A stretch of DNA of 15,061 nt, taken from an uncultured Dehalococcoidia bacterium (lineage in GTDB: Bacteria; Chloroflexota; Dehalococcoidia; Tepidiformales; Tepidiformaceae). Every line of letters begins with the position of its first letter. Position 1 is the stretch's first letter. Shown piece by piece: positions 1-7,615 of this stretch. Both the position numbers and the translations under genes were made by a program. The stretch lies in NCBI GenBank assembly GCA_937864275.1, contig CALMIW010000728.1:1-15061 (forward strand). Reading direction: 5' to 3'. Below the pieces are notes generated by a model, which ran no database searches, was not told where the DNA came from, and saw only the letters and a program-made list of their open reading frames with translations.

Positions 1-2345
1 TGCTTCGGCGAGCCATCCACCCCCTGTGCCAGTGCGATGATCCCGGCTGCCTCCAGTTCCGGCCGGACGATCTCGGCCACCCGCCGAAGCGCCGCGTTCG
101 AAGTGAACAGCGCCAGCGCCCGGCCATCCGACGCCAACGTGAGTTCGACAATCGAGCGTGCGACCCCGTCGAGGTAGCCCCTGTCGGACGGGTCCGGCAC
201 ATCCTCGACAGCGCAGAGGAGCGTCGCGTTCGGGTAGTCGAACGGCGAGCCGAGCTGGAGCACCTGCGGATCCTCGAAGCCCAACCGCCTCGCAGCGAAG
301 CCCATGTCGTTGTTCGCGCTCAGCGTCGCGCTTGTGGCGACGACGCCACGCCGTTTCGAGAGCAGTTCCTCCCAGAGCCGCGGGCCGACTTCCAACGGAG
401 CGACATTCAGTGTGCCAGTGGTATCGCGGTCGCGCCCGGCCCAGAGAATGAGGTCGTCAGCCGTCGCCCCAAGGATCTGTTGCGCCTGGAGGTGGAGGTC
501 CGAGACCTTCCGCAGCGCGGAATCAACTTCCCCGGCCAGCACCTCGGCGCTCTCGATCGCGGCTTCCGCGATCAGCTTCCGCGTGGACGCTGCTCGCGCT
601 TCGACGTCGCGCAGGCCGATCTCGAAGTCATGCCACGCAGCTTCGACCTTTCCCCAAACGTCGCTGTGCCGGACGCCGCCCGTAATCAGCACGCGCTCGT
701 CTTCGCCCCCCGGCGCGAGAAGCGCGGCCAGCGAATCGAAAAAGGGCCGCGCCTTCTCCGTGCAGCGCGCCACTGCCTCTTCCAATGACTTCGAAACCGG
801 CCCGAAGGCCGACTCCGGCAGCGCTCGCACAAGCGTGACAATGCCGCCCTCGCGGTGGTCGCGGCCTGGCCGGCGGTGGATGCCGTCCAGCGCTTCGATG
901 GTCTTGCGCATGCTGATGCTGCCGCCGAACTGGTTGGTGGCAACATCCTCCAGGTTGTGCGCTTCGTCGATGATCAGGTGGTCGAAGTCAGGGATGGCGC
1001 TTCCGCCGGCGACGAGGTCTGCAAGCAGCAGGGCGTGGTTCACCACGAGGATGTGCGCCGACTCCGCAGCCTGCCGGGCCCGCAACAGGAAGCAGTTCCC
1101 TTCGCGCACGTACCGGTCCTGTCGCGCCAGGCAGTCCGCATCCTGCGCCGAGAAGCGCTGCCACGTTACCCACTCCGTTGGGTCGAGGTTCAGCTCCGAA
1201 CGGTCGCCGGTCTCGGTTTCCCCGAGCCAGACCAGCATCGCCGAGCTCAGCCGGGCGAAGTCCGGGTCGCCGAGCCCGGCCGCGTAATTGCCCACCCAGC
1301 GGCGCATGCACAGGTAATTGGAGCGTCCTTTCAGCAGCGCCGCCCGGAACTCCTCCGGCTCCTTGATGACGCCGGCATCCACCAGCACCTTCCGCAGCGC
1401 CGGGATGTCCTTGGAGAGCAGTTGCTCCTGGAGGGCGATGGTGTTCGTCGAAATGACCACGCGCTCGCCGTTCTCGATGGCGTGAAGCGCAGCCGGGAGC
1501 AGGTACGCCAGCGACTTCCCCACGCCGGTGCCGGCCTCGATCAGCCAGTGCCCTCCACGATGGAACGCCGACCGCACCGCTTCCGCCATCTCCAGCTGTT
1601 GCGGCCGTTGCTCGAACCGTTCGAACCCGGCCGGCGCCGATTCGAACGCTCGTCGCAGATCTGCCGCCTGGACCGGGATTCGCGGCTCGCGCGGCTCCAG
1701 CACGGGTCGTTCCGGCGCCGGGCGGAGCACCGGGATGTGGCTCCCTCCCGAACGGCGGTCCCACTCCTCGCCGGCGATGACCTGCGCAAGCAGCGGCTCG
1801 TGCATCGCCACGAAGCGCGCGAGCTGGAACCGCTGCGATTCCGGGAGCGCCTCCGCGCTCCGCAGGAGGCCGACGAACACCGCCGCCGCCGTCCGGGCGG
1901 CGTTCAAGGCGCGGTGGTGGTCCGCCGCCACGACCCCGAGTGCCCCGGCCACCTCCATCAGCCCATGCCCTTGCAGTGTCGGCAGGAGATACCGCGCGAG
2001 CCCGGCGGTGTCCACCGCCTTCGGCGTCATCCGCACGCCTTCCCGGCCGAGGTAGTGCAGGTCGAAGCCGATGTTATGTCCCACGACCACGGAATCGCCG
2101 ACAAACCGTTCGATTTCCGGCCGGATCGAGGCGAGCTTCGGCGCCCGCGCGGTCATCTCGTTCGTCACTCCCGTGAACCGTTCGATGAAGGCGGGGACCT
2201 CGCGGCCCGGGTTGACTACGTACGAAAGGGTATCGAGTTCGTGCCCATCGGGGTCGAATCGCACCGCGCCGACTTCGATAATGCGGTCGCGGTCCGGGTC
2301 CAGCCCGGTCGTTTCAAGGTCGAGAGCGACGTAGGTAGAAGTCAT
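1..2345 (-). CDS. dinG: DnaQ-like exonuclease / DinG-family helicase fusion, 3' end beyond window
   Basis: Superfamily 2 DNA helicase of the DinG/XPD group with an N-terminal DEDD exonuclease fold, expected to act in DNA repair or R-loop/flap processing. At least 781 residues are visible from the ATG at 2345; the frame runs open to base 1, so the C-terminal motifs V and VI lie outside. Exonuclease domain, about residues 1-165: ExoI DLETTG (D9, E11), ExoII GHNIGFD (D95), and ExoIII HHRALNAAR, where the usual catalytic Asp is Ala149. Helicase: Walker A EAGTGVGKS at about 270-278 and DEAH at 460-463. The Fe-S region has C346, C405 and C418, but D410 stands where a fourth Cys is usual. The visible part ends in GVDGSPK, the linker that normally precedes the FWxGVDVPG motif. 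I see no strong Shine-Dalgarno. It is divergent from the EF-G-like gene, with an SOS-box-like sequence 4 bases upstream. Family assignment is firm; activity of the nuclease domain is doubtful. Confidence 0.93.
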   Translation of the reverse strand, partial: MTSTYVALDLETTGLDPDRDRIIEVGAVRFDPDGHELDTLSYVVNPGREVPAFIERFTGVTNEMTARAPKLASIRPEIERFVGDSVVVGHNIGFDLHYLGREGVRMTPKAVDTAGLARYLLPTLQGHGLMEVAGALGVVAADHHRALNAARTAAAVFVGLLRSAEALPESQRFQLARFVAMHEPLLAQVIAGEEWDRRSGGSHIPVLRPAPERPVLEPREPRIPVQAADLRRAFESAPAGFERFEQRPQQLEMAEAVRSAFHRGGHWLIEAGTGVGKSLAYLLPAALHAIENGERVVISTNTIALQEQLLSKDIPALRKVLVDAGVIKEPEEFRAALLKGRSNYLCMRRWVGNYAAGLGDPDFARLSSAMLVWLGETETGDRSELNLDPTEWVTWQRFSAQDADCLARQDRYVREGNCFLLRARQAAESAHILVVNHALLLADLVAGGSAIPDFDHLIIDEAHNLEDVATNQFGGSISMRKTIEALDGIHRRPGRDHREGGIVTLVRALPESAFGPVSKSLEEAVARCTEKARPFFDSLAALLAPGGEDERVLITGGVRHSDVWGKVEAAWHDFEIGLRDVEARAASTRKLIAEAAIESAEVLAGEVDSALRKVSDLHLQAQQILGATADDLILWAGRDRDTTGTLNVAPLEVGPRLWEELLSKRRGVVATSATLSANNDMGFAARRLGFEDPQVLQLGSPFDYPNATLLCAVEDVPDPSDRGYLDGVARSIVELTLASDGRALALFTSNAALRRVAEIVRPELEAAGIIALAQGVDGSPK

Positions 2346-2349
2346 AATG

Positions 2350-2363
2350 CGAACATTCGTGCG
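2350..2363. promoter_or_regulatory. SOS-box-like inverted repeat (candidate LexA site) before dinG
   Basis: The 14 bases read CGAAC-ATTC-GTGCG. This matches 9 of 10 arm positions of the Gram-positive type LexA/DinR box CGAAC-N4-GTTCG; the one mismatch is G for T. It lies 4 bases upstream of the dinG start codon, where a bound repressor would block transcription. Because dinG is a known damage-inducible gene in E. coli, the position makes sense. A single imperfect match in GC-rich DNA could still be chance, and no lexA gene is in view. Confidence 0.4.
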
Positions 2364-2466
2364 AGTCTCCCTCAGTCTACGGCCAGCAACGGGAGCGGGC
2401 GAGACGAACGCCCCAACCCGACAGCACTTGACGGTTTCCGTCGTGTACCGCCCCGCCGCTCCCGGA

Positions 2467-2496
2467 TTGAGGGGGCTTGAAGCGGGCGGGTAGAAT
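2467..2496 (+). promoter_or_regulatory. Sigma70-like promoter for the EF-G-like gene
   Basis: TTGAGG at 2467-2472 and TAGAAT at 2491-2496 are separated by 18 bases and resemble TTGACA/TATAAT. The start of transcription would fall near 2503, giving a leader of about 40 bases that carries GGAGG at 2529-2533, nine bases before the ATG at 2543. This is sequence resemblance only. Confidence 0.5.
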
Positions 2497-2542
2497 CCCG
2501 GCCAGACCTTTGTCTCATCTATAGCTGTGGAGGTTCGGATCT

Positions 2543-4609
2543 ATGAAGGTGTACGCCACCGAAGACATCCGTAATGTGGTCCTGGTTGGCCACGGCAGCG
2601 TCGGAAAGACGATGCTCGCCGAAGCCGCGCTCTACGAGAGCGGCGGCTCCACCCGTCTCGGGACCATCCAGGACCAGAACACCGTTAGCGATTACGACGA
2701 GGACGAACACAAGCGGAAGTTCAGCCTCAACCTCTCCATCATCCCGGTGGAGTGGGAGGGCAGGAAAATCAACCTGATCGACACACCCGGCTACGCCGAC
2801 TTCATCTCCGAAGTCATCTGCGGCGCGCAGGCCGCCGATATGGCGCTCGTCGTCGTCGACGCCGTTTCCGGCCCCGAAGTCGGCACCGACCGGACCTGGA
2901 ACATCACCGAGAAGCTCGGCCTGCCGAAGATGATCGTCGTCAACCGGATGGACCGGGAGAACGCGAACTTCGGCCAGGTGCTCTCCCAGCTCCAGGCTCG
3001 CTGGGGCCACCGGGTCATGCCGCTCCAACTCCCCATCGGCGCCCACGACAGCTTCCAGGGCATCGTCGATCTGCTCCACATGCGCGCCTACGTCGGCGAG
3101 CAGGCGGAAGAAACGGATATCCCCGCCGACCTCGCCGAGGAAGCCACCACCCTTCGCGCCCAGCTTATTGAAGGCATCGTGGAAACCGACGAAGAACTCA
3201 TGACCAAGTACTTCGCGGATGAAGAGCTCTCCGAAGACGAGTTGCGCAAAGTCCTCCACGGCGGGCTCGACCACAACCTCATCATTCCCGTCATCTGCGC
3301 CTCGGCCACCAGGCTCATCGGCGTCCGCCAGGCCCTCCACAACATCGCTTTCAGCGGCCCGTCACCCATCGACCGCGGTCCCATCGCCGCCGGGAGCAAG
3401 GAGCTCGTCCCGGACCCGAAAGCGCCGCCCGCGGTCCACGTCTTCAAGACGTCGGCCGACCCGTACGTCGGGCGCCTCACCTACATGCGCGTCGTTTCCG
3501 GCACCGTCAAAGCCGATAGCCACCTCTGGAACACGAACCGCGACGTCGATGAACGCCTTGGCACGATCTACCTCCAGCGCGGGAAAGAGCAGATCGCCAC
3601 GCCCGAGCTGCAGGCGGGGGATATCGGCGTCGTCGCCAAGCTCGCCCAGACGGCCACGGGCGACACCCTCTGCGCCAAGGAGCTCGGAGCAAGCATCGAG
3701 CCGATCCATTTCCCGAGCCCGGTCTTCAGCATGGCCGTCCATCCAACCTCGAAGGGTGCTGTCGATAAGCTCGGCACGAGCCTCCAGCGGCTCGTCGAAG
3801 AGGACCCGGGGCTCCGGTTGAGCCGGGACCAGTCCTCCGGCGAGATCATCCTCTCCGGCCTTGGCGAAGCCCACCTGGACGTCACCATGGAGCGGCTCAA
3901 GCGGAAATTCAACATCGATGTCGAACTCACGCTGCCTCGCGTGCCTTACCGCGAGACCGTCACCAGGAAGGGCCACGCCGACTACACGCACAAGAAGCAG
4001 ACGGGTGGCCACGGCCAGTACGCGCGCGTCGTCCTCGATGTCGAACCGCTGCCCCGCGGCTCCGGCCTCGTCTTCGGAGAAAAAGTGGTGGGCGGTTCGG
4101 TCCCCAAGGAGTTCATCCCCGCTGTCGAAAAAGGCGTCCACGAGACGGCGGTCCACGGCGTCTTCGCCGGGTACCAGCTCACCGACTGCCAGGTCACGCT
4201 CCTCGATGGCAAGCACCACCCCGTCGATTCGAGTGAAATGGCCTTCAAGCTCGCGGCCTCCCAGGCGCTGAAGGAAGCCATCACCGCCGCCGGCCCGCAG
4301 CTGCTCGAACCGGTGATGACCATCCGCGTGCAGGCCCCGGAACTCAACGCCGGCGACATCGTCAGCGACCTGAACACCAAGCGCGCCAAGATCCACGGCA
4401 TCAACCCCGAAGGAGGTATGAGCGTCGTGGAAGCCGAGGTGCCGCTCGCCGAGGTGCAGCGCTACGCCGCCGATCTGCGCTCGATCACCCAGGGCCGCGG
4501 CGCCTTCGAACTGGACTTCGACCACTACGGCGAAGTCCCCCAACAGCTCGCCCAGAAGGTCGTTGAGCAGAGCAAGAAGGCGCTCGAGGAGGCGCACGCC
4601 GGTCATTAG
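2543..4609 (+). CDS. Elongation factor G-like translational GTPase (EF-G-2 type)
   Basis: A 688-residue translational GTPase with the full EF-G domain order. G1 is GHGSVGKT (residues 16-23), G3 is DTPGY (80-84), G4 is NRMD (134-137) and G5 is the SAT region of CASATRLIG. Domain II follows, then the domain IV signature with HKKQTGGHGQYARV, and a domain V ending in an acidic, Lys-rich tail. Two features separate it from the main EF-G: the canonical switch II His of DTPGH is Tyr84, and the switch I/G2 region (FSLNLS) differs from the usual EF-G form. Both are typical of the second, EF-G-like paralogue, as in Thermus EF-G-2, whose exact role is not settled. The start is supported by GGAGG nine bases upstream and by the promoter at 2467-2496. 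It stands alone on the plus strand, with no rpsL/rpsG/tuf neighbours, which also argues against the housekeeping fusA. Confidence 0.93.
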   Translation: MKVYATEDIRNVVLVGHGSVGKTMLAEAALYESGGSTRLGTIQDQNTVSDYDEDEHKRKFSLNLSIIPVEWEGRKINLIDTPGYADFISEVICGAQAADMALVVVDAVSGPEVGTDRTWNITEKLGLPKMIVVNRMDRENANFGQVLSQLQARWGHRVMPLQLPIGAHDSFQGIVDLLHMRAYVGEQAEETDIPADLAEEATTLRAQLIEGIVETDEELMTKYFADEELSEDELRKVLHGGLDHNLIIPVICASATRLIGVRQALHNIAFSGPSPIDRGPIAAGSKELVPDPKAPPAVHVFKTSADPYVGRLTYMRVVSGTVKADSHLWNTNRDVDERLGTIYLQRGKEQIATPELQAGDIGVVAKLAQTATGDTLCAKELGASIEPIHFPSPVFSMAVHPTSKGAVDKLGTSLQRLVEEDPGLRLSRDQSSGEIILSGLGEAHLDVTMERLKRKFNIDVELTLPRVPYRETVTRKGHADYTHKKQTGGHGQYARVVLDVEPLPRGSGLVFGEKVVGGSVPKEFIPAVEKGVHETAVHGVFAGYQLTDCQVTLLDGKHHPVDSSEMAFKLAASQALKEAITAAGPQLLEPVMTIRVQAPELNAGDIVSDLNTKRAKIHGINPEGGMSVVEAEVPLAEVQRYAADLRSITQGRGAFELDFDHYGEVPQQLAQKVVEQSKKALEEAHAGH

Positions 4610-4620
4610 TCATCCCGGCG

Positions 4621-4666
4621 GACATCCGGCCACCGGTAGGGCCATCGTCCCTACCGGTCGGATGTC
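4621..4666. terminator. Long hairpin between convergent genes, likely bidirectional terminator
   Basis: GACATCCG (4621-4628) pairs with CGGATGTC (4659-4666), and CCGGTAGGG (4633-4641) pairs with CCCTACCGG (4649-4657). This makes 17 base pairs, a small asymmetric interior loop (four bases against one) and a 7-base apical loop. The hairpin begins 11 bases after the EF-G-like stop codon and includes the stop and last four codons of the converging minus-strand gene. No clear U-tract follows on either strand, so intrinsic termination is plausible but unproven. Confidence 0.6.
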
Positions 4667-6492
4667 AGGTTCGGGACGATGGCACGGTAGAACGGTGTCG
4701 GCTGCGGCACGGGAGAAGGCGAGCCCGAGCCCGCGCCAGTACCGCCGCTGCCGCCTGTGGACACCACGGTGACGTTGAACACCGACTTGGTGGCGGGACC
4801 GAGGAGCGAGTCGATGATGACCGTCCCGATGTGCGTACCCGCCTTCAGGTAGGTCGGGTCCACGGTGATCACGAGCGAACTGTCACGCCCGGCGGTTGCG
4901 ATTCGCGGCGTTTTCTGGTCGACCACTTCGTAGTTCGAACCGATCGCAAGCCCGCCATCCAGCCGCCGCGGTCCGCTCGCGTGTTTCACCACCAGCCAGT
5001 CGGCCGACGTCCGTATCCTGAACGGCGCGAGGGCCGTCCCGAGGTTCTTGATCGTCACCGGCGACGTGGAGGCGGTGGTCGCCCCTGCTGTCAGGTTCAC
5101 GGTCAGTTCGCCGGGGATCTGAAGTACCGGCTCGCCGAGGAAGTACGCCGCCGCCGAGGGATCGGCCGGTGGCGACGAGTCGTAATGCGGCGAGGTCGGG
5201 AAGTCCATCAGCGGGCAGCCTCCCGAGAACCCGGCATCGTCGCACGTGTCGTAGGCCGCGACGGTGAACGCCGAAGCGATCTCCGGCGAGGCGAGGTTCG
5301 GCATGGTGAACACCTGCGGCGGCCACATCCGGCCGGCTGCGTTCACGGGCGCGTCGGGGTCCGGCTCGGCCTGTGGCTTTGCCAGGAACTGTTCCGCGGC
5401 CCAACCGGTCACCGTCGCCGATTGGACGTTCCACCACGTCAGCCCGTTGGCGGCCTGGGGGCCTCCGACCACGGTGAGCCGCGTCCCATCCGGCACTACC
5501 GTAGCGACGGGAGCCGACGTGCCGGCGGATTGCCGCACGTTCAGACCGTTGCCGGTGCCGAAGACCACGACTTCGTCTCCAACGGCGAACTTGGCGCCGC
5601 CGGGGTTGGCCGCCGGCGGCGTTGCCGGCCCGCTCCCGCCCAGCGGTGGAGGATAGGAGACGCCCTTTGGCATCGGCGGATACCGCAGGCAGCCGTAGGC
5701 GTTTTCCGTGTAGGGGTAGTCGCCGCGGGTGAACACGCCGTAGCCAGGCGCGTTCGGGTCGCCGCAGTTCCAGACGCTGCCGCGAAGCGGGTCTTTCGTC
5801 GGGTTCAGCGGATGGTTCACGAACGCGAAGCCGTTGTAGCTCCAGATCGCGTAGTACCAGTCTTCCAGCGCGGCCGGGTCGCCCGTACCGGCGATCGGCC
5901 GGTAGTTCGGGGCGCTGTTCCACTTGTCAGCGAGGATGCGAATGCCCTCGGCGATATTGAATGCCGGGTGCGTGCCGATGGCCGCCTGCCGCGCTGCTGC
6001 CACGCCGGGCTCCAGCGCCGCTCCGCCAAGGTGGCCCATCCCGCTCGTGATCTGGCCGATGCCGTAGCCGCAGTCCATCGAGAGGAGCACTGGTCCCGTC
6101 CCGCCATAGGGGACCTGGCTGGCCGCGTTCGCCCAGTCCGCCTCGATGTGGGCGATGGCCTTGTAGACCGAGGGCGGGATGCTGTTCGCCTTCGACGCCG
6201 GGACCCGCGCAGACCTCGGCCCCGACTCGACGCCCTGGTAGGTCACGTCCACCGTCTCATCGCCCACCGAGTAGGCGCCCGGCACGGCCCAGCCGCGCAC
6301 CGCGAGGTCGATCAGCGTGTTGTACTTGCCGACGTAGTCTTCGTATTCGTACGTGTCGAAGCCCCAGCCGTCGGCTGGCGGGTGGCAGGCATAGTGATCG
6401 GCGCGCGCCGATTCGGGGTTGGCGAACACTGCCGCCAACGCAAACGCGCCAATCGCGAGACCAAGGATGAAGCGCTCTATCGTGACGACCAA
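4651..6492 (-). CDS. Secreted lytic-transglycosylase-like protein with SH3b and BACON-like domains
   Basis: A 613-residue exported protein, predicted to act on peptidoglycan outside the membrane. Residues 1-31 are a signal peptide with a hydrophobic core (8-24) and an ARA-D cleavage-like site. Residues about 105-225 resemble the SLT/lysozyme-like fold: a candidate catalytic Glu117 in KAIAHIEADW, then GYGIGQIT (142-149) and AIWSYNGF (215-222). An SH3b-like segment spans about 301-372, with the GLNVRQ motif typical of wall-binding domains. A BACON-like beta-sandwich spans about 458-577 (SADWLVV, later VITVDPTYLKAGTHIGTVII). It ends with a Gly/Ser/Pro-rich linker and FYRAIVPNLTSDR. The start is TTG at 6492, chosen because GAGG at 6501-6504 sits eight bases upstream and the signal peptide follows at once. 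It overlaps the preceding propeller gene by 16 bases, so translation is probably coupled. The substrate is inferred from the fold. Confidence 0.82.
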   Translation of the reverse strand: MVVTIERFILGLAIGAFALAAVFANPESARADHYACHPPADGWGFDTYEYEDYVGKYNTLIDLAVRGWAVPGAYSVGDETVDVTYQGVESGPRSARVPASKANSIPPSVYKAIAHIEADWANAASQVPYGGTGPVLLSMDCGYGIGQITSGMGHLGGAALEPGVAAARQAAIGTHPAFNIAEGIRILADKWNSAPNYRPIAGTGDPAALEDWYYAIWSYNGFAFVNHPLNPTKDPLRGSVWNCGDPNAPGYGVFTRGDYPYTENAYGCLRYPPMPKGVSYPPPLGGSGPATPPAANPGGAKFAVGDEVVVFGTGNGLNVRQSAGTSAPVATVVPDGTRLTVVGGPQAANGLTWWNVQSATVTGWAAEQFLAKPQAEPDPDAPVNAAGRMWPPQVFTMPNLASPEIASAFTVAAYDTCDDAGFSGGCPLMDFPTSPHYDSSPPADPSAAAYFLGEPVLQIPGELTVNLTAGATTASTSPVTIKNLGTALAPFRIRTSADWLVVKHASGPRRLDGGLAIGSNYEVVDQKTPRIATAGRDSSLVITVDPTYLKAGTHIGTVIIDSLLGPATKSVFNVTVVSTGGSGGTGAGSGSPSPVPQPTPFYRAIVPNLTSDR

Positions 6493-7586
6493 CCGAAGAA
6501 CCTCGTCTGATCTTCGTAGGTCACGCGGCTGTTCCCGGCGATGACCTGCAGCTGCGGACGGCCGGGCTCGTCGAACGAGCCGCCGCTCCAGTGGTTGACC
6601 GTCAGGGCCTTCCCGCTCGCCGAGTAGCCCAGCGGGACATCGAACCCGGCAGCCGAAAGCTCCTGGATCCGGCCGGTCGGGTCGCCTGCACCCGGCTCGA
6701 CGCCGAAGCTCGGGTCGTTTGTCGCAGGGTTCCAGGCCGTGCCAAGCGCCGAAACCTGGGCGCTCAACGATTCGACGCTCCTGCCGTCCAGGCGCGCCGT
6801 CCGGGCGATGTATTCCACGCCCGCTGTTGCGTCCACGTCGACGAACGCGATCTGGAGCCCGTCGGGGCTCACCTTCCAGTCGCGGGTCAGGTTGGTCGAA
6901 AGCGGCAGGCGCTCAGCTCCCTCGCGGTCGACTGAGGTGCCGGCGGCGTCGAGGATGACCGTGACCAGCCGCCCCTCGCTGTCGTAGCCCACCGGATACA
7001 CGCCGAGCGCGCTCGTGAACTCCCGCAGGCGGCGCTCCCTGTCGCCATCGCGCGAGACTCGGAGCAGGTGGATCGGACCCTGGGATTCGTTCCCCGAAGG
7101 CATCCGCGTGAACACGAGGTCCCCTCCGTCGGCCGACCAGAGCGGCGACTGCCCGGGCACCACGTTTTCCGCCGCGCGCACGATCCGCCCGGATTCCATG
7201 TCGATCACATTCAGCGAGGCCACCGGGTGCGAACCGCTGCCCCCGTCCACCGTCACCAGGGCGAGCCGCTTGCCATCAGGCGAAACGGCGCCCGTCGACG
7301 TGAACCCGTCGAGATGGGCGACGCGCGTGATCTCCGTCACCGAACCTGGGTCTTCCGGGCGGGCGACCGAGATCACGTCGACCTTGCCTTCGTTTCTCCC
7401 GAGCACCACGTACTCCCCGGAGGGCGCGCTGGCGAACGCCGTTCGCGCACCCACCCCGGCGCCGCCGAGGCCGGCGATCGCCGCGACGATCGGCGCCAGC
7501 GCTATCACCCCGCCGAGCACAGCGAGCGCGATGAAGAGCCGCGAATAGTCGTGGTGGCGAGTCATGTGTCGAGTAGAAACGGCCAT
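6477..7586 (-). CDS. Membrane-anchored TolB-like beta-propeller protein (second copy)
   Basis: A 369-residue protein with a short N-terminal segment, one hydrophobic helix (about residues 17-40) and then a propeller-like domain facing outward. PD40/TolB-type repeats are visible: VSPDGKRLALV (101-111), LWSADGGDLVF (149-159) and VSPDGLQIAFVDV (239-251). Such domains bind ligands or proteins; I see no catalytic motif. It is a paralogue of the upstream gene: both share a VxPVGY segment, a T-R-D-W-x-x-SPDG-x-x-(I/L)-A-(F/Y)-VDV segment and a C-terminal F-(F/L)-GW. The ATG at 7586 is supported by GAGGAG (7592-7597) five bases upstream; a second ATG at 7565 has no such support. It lies 29 bases after the first propeller gene and overlaps the transglycosylase-like gene by 16 bases. 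The specific role is unknown. Confidence 0.8.
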   Translation of the reverse strand: MAVSTRHMTRHHDYSRLFIALAVLGGVIALAPIVAAIAGLGGAGVGARTAFASAPSGEYVVLGRNEGKVDVISVARPEDPGSVTEITRVAHLDGFTSTGAVSPDGKRLALVTVDGGSGSHPVASLNVIDMESGRIVRAAENVVPGQSPLWSADGGDLVFTRMPSGNESQGPIHLLRVSRDGDRERRLREFTSALGVYPVGYDSEGRLVTVILDAAGTSVDREGAERLPLSTNLTRDWKVSPDGLQIAFVDVDATAGVEYIARTARLDGRSVESLSAQVSALGTAWNPATNDPSFGVEPGAGDPTGRIQELSAAGFDVPLGYSASGKALTVNHWSGGSFDEPGRPQLQVIAGNSRVTYEDQTRFFGWSSR

Positions 7587-7615
7587 GCTGGCTCCTCGGT
7601 GTTGGTGAAATCCGC

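Noticed and set aside
855..2480. 541-codon plus-strand open frame
   Set aside because: It is antisense to the DnaQ-DinG gene, whose motifs (DLETTG, Walker A, DEAH) are all in the minus-strand frame. The product is Arg/Pro-rich and low in recognisable structure, as expected from GC-rich shadow frames.
3362..4606. 414-codon minus-strand open frame
   Set aside because: It mirrors the EF-G-like gene. No ribosome-binding site or family motif; long antisense frames are common where the third codon position is G/C.
4831..6510. 559-codon plus-strand open frame
   Set aside because: It is antisense to the transglycosylase-like gene, which has a signal peptide, SLT-like and SH3b motifs. The antisense product is rich in Arg and lacks motifs.
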